Positions 8,271-15,180 of a stretch of DNA of 64,000 nucleotides are shown here, in pieces. Source of the DNA: JAHIVB01 sp964574705 (lineage in GTDB: Bacteria > Bacillota_I > Bacilli_A > Izemoplasmatales > Hujiaoplasmataceae). Where the stretch lies: contig CAZNOO010000006.1 in assembly GCA_964574705.1 (NCBI GenBank), positions 27,459 to 91,458 on the forward strand, read 5' to 3'. The stretch's first letter is position 1. Every line of letters starts with the position of its first letter. The position numbers and the translations under genes were made by a program. Below the pieces are notes generated by a model. It did not search any database. It had not been told where the DNA came from and saw only the letters and a program-made list of their open reading frames with translations.

Positions 8271-11176
8271 TATTTCGTTATGTTATTATCTGGTGATTGA
8301 GGATTAAAACCAACTCTATTCATCTGTCCCCAAGCCTGATTTTCCCTTAGAGAAGAAATAAAACCCTTTGCACGGTAAACACTAATCAGTTGTCTCCAAC
8401 CGAAATTCTCGAGGAATCCAATCAAAACAAGCATCATTATTTCTTTTAATGTGAAGGTCTCTTGTTCCGATTCTGATATGAAAAGCGAAAACATCGATAA
8501 AACAATTCCCATGAGTATCGAAACAACTAATAATCCAAGGACGATCGTTACATTCAGTAAATTGAAAATGATTCCAAACAAGAGTGCAACATAAGCCTGA
8601 ACCTCAAACAGTGGGCCAATCATCTCAAATACAAAAAAGTAAGGCATTGCAATCATTCCAACCTGTTTGTACTTCGGATTGAAAATCATATTTCTATGGT
8701 AGGATAAAATGTCAACGAGACCTCTTTGCCACCGGTTTCTTTGTTTGAACAGCGACTTAGAACTTTCAGGTACTTCTGTGTAGCATTTGGATTTCGAAAT
8801 AAAATCAACTCTGTAATTTAAGTCGCTTTCAATCGCTCTCCTCGTGACTCTAACAACAAGTTCCATATCTTCACCGACAGTATCTTTTTTCAGTGAACTG
8901 ACTGTCAAATAACCTCCAGAATCAATTAAGATTCTTTTTTCAAAAAGGCCAAATGCTCCAGAAATGATTAATAAAGAGTGTAGTTCTGAAAACCCTAATC
9001 GACTGATATTAAAAGCTCGAAGGTACTCAATGGTTTGAAATCGTGCAAGCCTGTTTTTAGGGAGTCCATAATGTTCAATGTGTCCTCTATCGACAACCGA
9101 TCCATTCACCGGAACAATCGTTCCACCAAGTGCAATCGTTATTTTGTCGTGATCTAAGATGGAAGACATCACCCTGAGTAATGCATCGGAATCTAAAATA
9201 GAATCTGCATCAATTCCACAAATATACTCGTTTTTAGCATAATTAATACCGACATTCAAAGCGTCTGCTTTCCCACCATTTTCTTTATCAATCAAAGTCA
9301 AATTCGGAAAAGACTTATTTCGATAGATTGCCCTTACAGCTTTCGTACTGATATGTGTATTCAAATCGACGTCTTTTCTGATTAAATCAAAATGTTGAAT
9401 GACTGTCTCGAGCGTCCTATCTTTGGATCCGTCGTTGACGACAATGACTTCATACTCAGGATAATCCAAATTCAACAGTGAGTGAATGTTTTCAACAATT
9501 GATAGTTCTTCGTTGTATGCAGGAGCAATGATAGAAACGCTTGGAATCATCCCTGATTCATATAGAAAAGGATGATTCTTCAATTTCCACATTGAAGACT
9601 GCTTCTTGTTTGAAAAATAAGAAAGGGTTGCGAGAAAAAAGTAAATGGCATTCACAGTCAGATAATAAAATATAAAAACATAATTAATAAAGATGATATA
9701 CTTTTTTAATGACTCAACAAAGGGATTTGTTACAGAAAATATCAAGTGCGTTAAAAAGAAAATAATAGGCAAAAACACAATTGAAAAAATCAAAATTCGG
9801 ATAAGCCAACGCGTTTTTTTAACTTCGTTTGTAGTAACTTTACTTTTGGGCTTTTCAACTGAGAATCGATGGAATCCCATCCTTTTGTAAATGTCTTTTG
9901 ATAAATACGTATTTAAATCCATCAGCAAAGGCTCATTCAGGACTGCAATCGGTTGGATGATGTTCATAATCACATTTTCAACGGATGAATCTTTGTTTTG
10001 GTTTAAAAAATTAATAATATCGATAAAAGATCCGTTTTCAATCATTAGAGTCATAATCATCGACAAGTCTTTCGGATGCTTCTTTTGCAATTTCATAATC
10101 ATGTAATCAATGCGATGACTAAATACATGTGAAAGAACAGCTTTAATTCCACCGCTTTCCGTACTTTTTGCAATATCTATCAAATAGTCGTAATACGATT
10201 GTCTATGTTCTAGGATTACTAAAATCGCATGGGCATATATATCAGGTGCAATTGCCATTTCAGCAGCTTCCAATAATAGATGTATGGACTCAACACTTTT
10301 CTCTTTTGCAAGAGACATCGCAGCGATTTTAGCCACTTCGGGGTCTTCGTGAAGTAAATACTTTGCCTCTTTGAAATAATAACCGAATCGAAGTGAAAGT
10401 GCGCTCAAAATGCGATAGTGAAGTCGTTTGATTCTAAATAGAGAAATATTCTCGTATTCTGAATTCTTTATCCCTTTTAATTCGTTTTCAACTTTCAACA
10501 ATTCCGATAAAAGAAGTTTTTCAAACGAAGGATGGTATATTTCATTCGCCAAATCAACAAAGACTTCTTTGACTTCCATTTCTTTTCTTTCAAAGAACAC
10601 TTCAACATGTGCAATGTTTTTAGGCATGTGTTGCTGCAAGAGATGAATCACGCGGTATTGGTAAAAGCGTTTGCTATCGACGAGGCTATCGATAATGACG
10701 GGTAAGGTTACTTCATCAATTCGATTTTTTAACGAGTAGGCAATTAGGGTTTTTGCTCGTTCATTCGTTTCTGCACCCAAATGAGAGAGCATCGTGTTAA
10801 CGATGTATTTTTCTTGAAATGTTGAAAGAAAAGAGATTGCTTGCATTCTTTTCACAATTTTTTTTGACTGAAGTGCTTTTAAATACTTCTGTACCAGGCC
10901 CATTGAAACGAGGTCTTTATATACATCATATTTAATTTCAGTTGATAGTTCGATTGTATTTGAAAATTCAATGTAAGCTTCTAAAAAAAGTTTCTTTGGG
11001 TATTTCTTTGTAATTCTTTCTTTGGAAACGTATCTCTTTGTAATATAGTCCTGGATTTCGCTGATTTTTTTGGCATTTCTTTTTACTCTTCTGTAATGAT
11101 CGAAGATATGCAAAATGAGGTATAAACAAACTAATCCAAGAATGATAGAAATAATGGCGATGGCTTGAAGGGTCAT
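8270..11176 (-). CDS. Membrane glycosyltransferase family 2 with N-terminal HEAT-like region
   Basis: 968 residues. Residue 1-25 is a membrane segment; 60-430 is all-helical with HEAT-like repeats (short helix pairs such as the one around 280-305 with DPEVAKIAAMSLA). Membrane segments follow at about 457-480 and 495-520. The GT2 catalytic domain spans 545-815 with PAYNE, NDGSKD, the DAD metal motif (656-658), GED (768-770) and QRNRW (812-816), the set seen in processive synthases of the cellulose/hyaluronan/PNAG type. More membrane segments close the C-terminus. It probably makes and extrudes a polysaccharide. The start overlaps the stop of a degenerate GGDEF/receiver gene by 4 bases, implying translational coupling; the HEAT region may be its docking surface (inference). 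Confidence 0.9.
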   Translation of the reverse strand: MTLQAIAIISIILGLVCLYLILHIFDHYRRVKRNAKKISEIQDYITKRYVSKERITKKYPKKLFLEAYIEFSNTIELSTEIKYDVYKDLVSMGLVQKYLKALQSKKIVKRMQAISFLSTFQEKYIVNTMLSHLGAETNERAKTLIAYSLKNRIDEVTLPVIIDSLVDSKRFYQYRVIHLLQQHMPKNIAHVEVFFERKEMEVKEVFVDLANEIYHPSFEKLLLSELLKVENELKGIKNSEYENISLFRIKRLHYRILSALSLRFGYYFKEAKYLLHEDPEVAKIAAMSLAKEKSVESIHLLLEAAEMAIAPDIYAHAILVILEHRQSYYDYLIDIAKSTESGGIKAVLSHVFSHRIDYMIMKLQKKHPKDLSMIMTLMIENGSFIDIINFLNQNKDSSVENVIMNIIQPIAVLNEPLLMDLNTYLSKDIYKRMGFHRFSVEKPKSKVTTNEVKKTRWLIRILIFSIVFLPIIFFLTHLIFSVTNPFVESLKKYIIFINYVFIFYYLTVNAIYFFLATLSYFSNKKQSSMWKLKNHPFLYESGMIPSVSIIAPAYNEELSIVENIHSLLNLDYPEYEVIVVNDGSKDRTLETVIQHFDLIRKDVDLNTHISTKAVRAIYRNKSFPNLTLIDKENGGKADALNVGINYAKNEYICGIDADSILDSDALLRVMSSILDHDKITIALGGTIVPVNGSVVDRGHIEHYGLPKNRLARFQTIEYLRAFNISRLGFSELHSLLIISGAFGLFEKRILIDSGGYLTVSSLKKDTVGEDMELVVRVTRRAIESDLNYRVDFISKSKCYTEVPESSKSLFKQRNRWQRGLVDILSYHRNMIFNPKYKQVGMIAMPYFFVFEMIGPLFEVQAYVALLFGIIFNLLNVTIVLGLLVVSILMGIVLSMFSLFISESEQETFTLKEIMMLVLIGFLENFGWRQLISVYRAKGFISSLRENQAWGQMNRVGFNPQSPDNNITK

Positions 11177-12144
11177 AGTCGAGTACCCCTCTTTTTAATC
11201 TCGCGTTGTATGAATCCCAAAACTTCTTCAAACATCAAAGGCCTTTGGACAACATAATCAATTCTAAGTTCATTGGCTCTTTGAACAACTTCTGTTGTTT
11301 TTCGATGTGTTATCATGATGAACAAAGTATTCATTGTAAATGAAGAATCATTTAAATGGCTTTTCATCGTAAAAGCATCCATTTTTGGAAGTGTCTTTTC
11401 AGCGATAATGGCATCAAAAGGTACATTTTTGGCAATGGTCAAACCTTCGACACAATCATTTGCCAAGACGACTTCAACAGCATTTTTAACAAAGAATTGA
11501 TTCAAGATTTTCTGTGTGATTGGATCATTGTCGACAACAAGAACTTTCCCAATCGAAGTATGTAGTGTAGGAATATCTTTGTCTAAAAAAGCATTAGGTC
11601 CCATGCTCGGGACAATATTAATTCTTTTTCCGCCTTGAATCAGCATTCTTAAGCAGAGTTCGGGAGCGTCTAATTCAGAATCGAATTCTTTTGAACTGAC
11701 GCATGAAATCGAAACCGTAGTCGGTTCAATAAAGATTTCCGATTTCTTAATTTCTTGCTGAATTGTTGAAGCAAATTCAGATATATTGAATTTAGACCCT
11801 TTATGGACATATAAGATGAACCCGGGGCCGTTTCTTTTAACCAACAAGTCGTCTTGATGAATGTATTGTTTAATCATATAGCCAATGTTTGTAATCGTTT
11901 CATCTCCCGCTTCAGGAGAATACTTGGCATTAATTTCTTGAAGGGTGTCTATATTGAAATATAACAAAAAGATGGATTCGTCAACGACACCCAAATTCTT
12001 CATTTGTTGAAGTTCATAAATGACGTATTCCTTCAAAAATAGTTCATTGTAGCAATTCGTGTGCGTATCAATGATATAATCATCTAATTTTGAGCGAATG
12101 AACTCTGTAACAATTTCGATTTTTGACGGATTGATTTTTTCCAT
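11173..12144 (-). CDS. Degenerate GGDEF-like plus pseudo-receiver protein
   Basis: 323 residues. A GGDEF-fold region spans about 25-175: TNCYNELFL matches LTGLYNRRYF, and FNIDTLQEINAKYSPEAGD matches the metal/substrate helix, but the signature GGDEF is NGPGF (105-109) and the upstream RxxD inhibitory site reads HQDD. A receiver domain follows (199-320) with an acidic pocket (Asp205, Asn206, Asp207), but the phospho-acceptor Asp is Glu249 and the conserved Lys of the K-P motif is Arg301. Cyclase activity and phosphorylation both look lost. The parallel is B. subtilis YdaK, a degenerate GGDEF protein that binds c-di-GMP and controls a neighbouring polysaccharide synthase. It is the first gene of the operon with the GT2 synthase. 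Confidence 0.85.
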   Translation of the reverse strand: MEKINPSKIEIVTEFIRSKLDDYIIDTHTNCYNELFLKEYVIYELQQMKNLGVVDESIFLLYFNIDTLQEINAKYSPEAGDETITNIGYMIKQYIHQDDLLVKRNGPGFILYVHKGSKFNISEFASTIQQEIKKSEIFIEPTTVSISCVSSKEFDSELDAPELCLRMLIQGGKRINIVPSMGPNAFLDKDIPTLHTSIGKVLVVDNDPITQKILNQFFVKNAVEVVLANDCVEGLTIAKNVPFDAIIAEKTLPKMDAFTMKSHLNDSSFTMNTLFIMITHRKTTEVVQRANELRIDYVVQRPLMFEEVLGFIQREIKKRGTRL

Positions 12145-12187
12145 ACTTTTCTCCTTTTTAATTCTAGAAATTATTCAGCAAGATTGT

Positions 12188-12216
12188 TTGACACCTTTCA
12201 TCAAAGAAGTTATACT
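12188..12216 (+). promoter_or_regulatory. Strong promoter of the thioredoxin-like lipoprotein gene
   Basis: TTGACA (12188-12193), 17-base spacer, TATACT (12211-12216). Transcription should start near 12222, only about 11 bases before the ATG, so the leader would contain little more than the ribosome binding site. Confidence 0.85.
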
Positions 12217-12232
12217 TGTTGTAGGTGATAAA

Positions 12233-12685
12233 ATGAAGAAATTCCTTGTAGTACTTTCAATCGCTCTAACCTTTGCCTTGGTATCCTGTCAAAACGGGGC
12301 GAAACTTACCGTCACAATGGATTATCAGGTTACAGAAACTGAAATCATCTCTGCCCAAACACTTTCAGACATGCTCGCGAACAAAGAGACTTTCATTCTT
12401 TACGTATCGAGCGAGACATGCCTTTCATGTCAAGAATTTGAGCCGATTCTTATGGACTTCATCCAAATAAACCATGTACTTGTCTACGAAATTGAATCTT
12501 CTTCTCAATTTTCAACCAACAATGGCATTTTGGATTATGAGTTTACTCCAACCATCTTCTTCATTTTAGAAGGAAATGTAATCCATAGTGCAGACCCACT
12601 TTCTGATGATTCTGCATTTGCCGATTCGAGTGGATTCGCAGAATTCTTTGATAATTGGGTCTCTCTTACAACAAACAACATTTAA
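12233..12685 (+). CDS. Thioredoxin-like lipoprotein
   Basis: 150 residues from the ATG at 12233 (AGGTGA site; upstream in-frame starts lie before the promoter). An N-terminal lipoprotein signal ends in LVSC, giving a lipid-modified Cys near residue 20. A thioredoxin fold is suggested by FILYVSSETCLSCQEF, with a CxxC pair (CLSC), and by the later FTPTIFFI strand with a cis-Pro-like TP. It would act outside the membrane in thiol-disulphide exchange or thiol reduction. It is monocistronic, with a consensus promoter and a terminator shared with coaD. Confidence 0.82.
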   Translation: MKKFLVVLSIALTFALVSCQNGAKLTVTMDYQVTETEIISAQTLSDMLANKETFILYVSSETCLSCQEFEPILMDFIQINHVLVYEIESSSQFSTNNGILDYEFTPTIFFILEGNVIHSADPLSDDSAFADSSGFAEFFDNWVSLTTNNI

Positions 12686-12691
12686 AAATCA

Positions 12692-12721
12692 AAGGTCACA
12701 AACTGTGGCCTTATTTTTTTT
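12692..12721 (+). terminator. Terminator between the lipoprotein gene and coaD
   Basis: AAGGTCACA pairs with TGTGGCCTT around a 3-base loop, followed by T8 on the plus strand. A T-rich tract on the minus strand may also serve coaD, whose stop codon lies in the stem. Confidence 0.88.
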
Positions 12722-13193
12722 GATATTTTTTAAAGATTTCTTTTGCGATGACGGATGGAACAAATGGAGTGACGTCTCCACCAAACCTTGCCAATTCACG
12801 AACGGAAGACGAGGACAGGAATGAATATTCTCCCTCAGTCATCAAAAAGACCGTATCAATCTTATTACAAATCTTTCGGTTAAAATTCGTTAATTGGAAT
12901 TCATAATCATAATCTGTGACCGCTCTAAGTCCTCTTAAAATATGAGAAGCGCCAAGAATTTTACAGTGCTCGACGGTCAAAATATTGGATTCAACGACTT
13001 CAACGTTTTCATAATCTTTTAAAACTTCTTTTACCATGGCTACTCGTTCTGCAATTGAGAACATCGTTTGTTTGCTTGGATTAACTGATACAGCTACATA
13101 TAGTTTATCAAATAACTTGGCTCCTCTGGAAACAATGTCCACGTGGCCGTTCGTAATGGGATCGAAACTTCCTGGATAATAACCAATTCTCAT
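12711..13193 (-). CDS. coaD: Phosphopantetheine adenylyltransferase
   Basis: 160 residues, the usual length. It transfers AMP from ATP to 4'-phosphopantetheine in coenzyme A synthesis. The nucleotidyltransferase motif appears as GSFDPITNGH with His18, followed by the substrate-binding segment RGLRAVTDYDYEFQ and the C-terminal SSSSVRE loop. The ATG at 13193 lies one base after the stop of rsmD, the common Bacillota pair. Confidence 0.97.
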   Translation of the reverse strand: MRIGYYPGSFDPITNGHVDIVSRGAKLFDKLYVAVSVNPSKQTMFSIAERVAMVKEVLKDYENVEVVESNILTVEHCKILGASHILRGLRAVTDYDYEFQLTNFNRKICNKIDTVFLMTEGEYSFLSSSSVRELARFGGDVTPFVPSVIAKEIFKKYQKK

Positions 13194-13194
13194 A

Positions 13195-13752
13195 TTAGTT
13201 TTCCCTTTCGTAAATAAAGAATTTTGTGTTTCCCGATACTTTTTCTTTAATCAATTTCAAATTGTCTGGAACTTGAGTAATTGCTCTAGTTTTATCCGCT
13301 TCCAAGACCAATATACCGCCCACATGAAGGATTTCCTGTTCGCTGATAAGTTGAAGCAGCGACTCGTATACCTCAAGTAAATACGGAGGATCTGCGACAA
13401 TTAAGTCGTACTTTTGGTCAACAGAAGCTCTTATGAATTGGATTGCGTCTGCTTTTACTACTTTAGCAGAAATATCCGATAATTCATTTAATTTAGAAAG
13501 ATTCTTTTTGATTATTTGAATTGCATCGATATTGGAATCCACAAATGTCACTTTATCCATTCCACGGCTTAAACATTCAATCCCCAAAGCTCCACTCCCT
13601 GAAAAGAGGTCTAAGGCGATTCCGCCTTCAAAGAACTGTCCTAAAACATTAAAGAGCATTTCTTTGTTCTTATCGGTCGTGGGCCTCGTAGAATCATTCG
13701 CCACTTCATCGAGCTTGATTCCTCGGTATTTTCCAGCTATAATCCTTAACAC
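13195..13752 (-). CDS. rsmD: 16S rRNA (guanine966-N2)-methyltransferase
   Basis: 185 residues, GTG start behind GGTGAT. It shows the family's opening RIIAGKYRG, the RPTTDKNKEMLFN segment, the SAM motif LDLFSGSGALGIE and the catalytic DPPY. It methylates G966 of 16S rRNA on the 30S subunit. It is the first gene of the pair with coaD. Confidence 0.95.
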   Translation of the reverse strand: MLRIIAGKYRGIKLDEVANDSTRPTTDKNKEMLFNVLGQFFEGGIALDLFSGSGALGIECLSRGMDKVTFVDSNIDAIQIIKKNLSKLNELSDISAKVVKADAIQFIRASVDQKYDLIVADPPYLLEVYESLLQLISEQEILHVGGILVLEADKTRAITQVPDNLKLIKEKVSGNTKFFIYEREN

Positions 13753-13807
13753 ATTATCACCAAATTAATTGTATCACGCTATACATAAACTTGCAACAAT
13801 ACGAATG

Positions 13808-13828
13808 AAAAAAGACCCGAAGGTCTTT
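13808..13828 (-). terminator. Terminator of the M42 peptidase gene
   Basis: A 7-bp stem (AAAGACC/GGTCTTT) with the stable loop CGAA, followed on the minus strand by T6. Confidence 0.85.
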
Positions 13829-14885
13829 AGTTATACGTAATGGTATTCACAGTATCTCTATCAAGTCTTTTGACCATTTCAGTGACGAGCTTAACCGCAT
13901 TGTCATAATCATCTTGATGAATGATTGAGGTATGCGAATGAAGGTATCTGCAGGGGAGGCAAACCGCAATGCTTGGGCATCCGTTTTTAGCTAAATGCAT
14001 TTTCCCAGCATCAGTACCTCCGGCCTTCAAATATGAAAGTTGATAGGGTATTTTTAATTCATTTGCCAAATCTTGTGCAAATTCTCTTAATCCAACATGA
14101 CCAACCATTGAGGAGTCATATATCATTAGACAAGGGCCGCTTCCAAGTTTTGTTTCTTGCGTTCCTCCGGGGTAATCGTGAGCAATAGTGACATCAAGAG
14201 CGATACCAATGTCCGGTGAGACCATATATGCTGAAGTTGTTGCCCCTCTTAAACCGACTTCTTCTTGAACAGTACCAACACCGTAATAGATGTTTTCATG
14301 TTTTTGATCCTTCAAATTCTCTAACACTTCAATAGCAAGCGCAATTCCAATTCGGTTGTCAAACGCTTTTGACAACAAGAATTTCGGATTTCCTAATGTT
14401 TGATACTCAATAAAAGGTGTAATCATGTCTCCTACTTGTATTCCAAGCGCGATAGCTTCCTCTTGAGAAGAAACACCCAAATCTAGATACATGTCCTTCA
14501 ATTCGACAACTTTCTTCCGTTCTTCTGCTTCCAGAATGTGTGGTGGTTTTGATCCAACGACACCTCTGACTTCAGTTCCCTTGCGAGTTGTAATCATAAA
14601 TTGTTGACTCAAAACTACATGTCCCCACCATCCCCCTGCTGGGATGAACTTGACATATCCTTCTTTTGTGATTTCACTTAAAATAAATCCGATCTCATCC
14701 ATATGGCCAGCAACCATAATGTTTGGCCCTTTTGGATTTCCAACTTTCTTTGCAATGATTGAACCTAAGTTATCATATGAAATTTCCGCAAGACCTTTTA
14801 CCTTCTTTTCCATATATTTCCTGATTTGTTTCTCGTTTGCAGGAATTCCGTTCAACATTGTGAGTTCCTTTAATAATGTGCTCAT
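13827..14885 (-). CDS. M42-family aminopeptidase (glutamyl aminopeptidase type)
   Basis: 352 residues. Metal ligands of the di-metal site are visible: AGHMDEIGF (His/Asp), KAFDNRIG (bridging Asp), GTVQEEVGLRGA (general-base Glu and ligand), ALDVTIAHD and the C-terminal CRYLHSHTS histidine. Family members are cytosolic, often dodecameric, and trim N-terminal residues from peptides. The ATG at 14885 follows AGAGG. A second M42 gene is at 50725. No own promoter is obvious between the upstream ncRNA and the gene, so it may rely on read-through. Confidence 0.93.
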   Translation of the reverse strand: MSTLLKELTMLNGIPANEKQIRKYMEKKVKGLAEISYDNLGSIIAKKVGNPKGPNIMVAGHMDEIGFILSEITKEGYVKFIPAGGWWGHVVLSQQFMITTRKGTEVRGVVGSKPPHILEAEERKKVVELKDMYLDLGVSSQEEAIALGIQVGDMITPFIEYQTLGNPKFLLSKAFDNRIGIALAIEVLENLKDQKHENIYYGVGTVQEEVGLRGATTSAYMVSPDIGIALDVTIAHDYPGGTQETKLGSGPCLMIYDSSMVGHVGLREFAQDLANELKIPYQLSYLKAGGTDAGKMHLAKNGCPSIAVCLPCRYLHSHTSIIHQDDYDNAVKLVTEMVKRLDRDTVNTITYN

Positions 14886-14910
14886 AAGTACCTCTTTCTA
14901 TTTTTTGCAT

Positions 14911-15091
14911 AAAAAAAATGCACTTGGATTCTTGGAAACCACTCTGGCAGACTAGCATCCACCCTGTAAGTGGGTGTCTCTTACTATTTCATTAGGATTC
15001 CTAAACGAATAGGCATTCAACACAGAAATAGCCTTGACTCCCGTTTCAATCTTGTGCGTCGCAAATGAGTGATTTCCAACAACCCAAGTAC
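14911..15091 (-). ncRNA. ssrS: Probable 6S RNA
   Basis: A consensus promoter (15098-15126) drives about 181 bases with no reading frame. The two ends pair extensively: the 5' TGTACTTGG pairs with CCAAGTGCA near the 3' end, and further in TTGGAAATCACTC pairs with GAGTGGTTTCCAA. Inside is a large bubble and an apical arm (CTATTTC pairing with GAAATAG). The 3' end runs straight into T8, so the closing stem is also the terminator. A long closed rod with a central bubble, of this length, is what 6S RNA looks like; it binds sigma-A RNA polymerase as a promoter mimic. I infer it from shape, not a sequence match. A T-box is less likely: AGGGTGG occurs, but no specifier domain or target gene fits. Confidence 0.62.
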
Positions 15092-15097
15092 AATTTC

Positions 15098-15126
15098 ATT
15101 ATAATGAAGCCCTCATTATTTGTCAA
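15098..15126 (-). promoter_or_regulatory. Consensus promoter of the probable 6S RNA
   Basis: Minus-strand TTGACA (15121-15126), 17-base spacer, TATAAT (15098-15103). It is a perfect match to the sigma-A consensus, one of the strongest promoters in the window. Confidence 0.88.
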
Positions 15127-15135
15127 GGGAGTAAC

Positions 15136-15166
15136 AAAAAAAAGACATCCTTTTAAAGGATGTCTT
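15136..15166 (-). terminator. Terminator of ppdK
   Basis: A 9-bp stem AAGACATCC/GGATGTCTT followed on the minus strand by T8, 14 bases after the ppdK stop. Confidence 0.92.
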
Positions 15167-15180
15167 GAATGAGAATGAAT

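Noticed and set aside
14911..15000. AGGGTGG in the ncRNA as a T-box antiterminator.
   Set aside because: The following gene is a peptidase, no specifier loop or separate terminator is visible, and the end-to-end pairing explains the RNA better as 6S-like.
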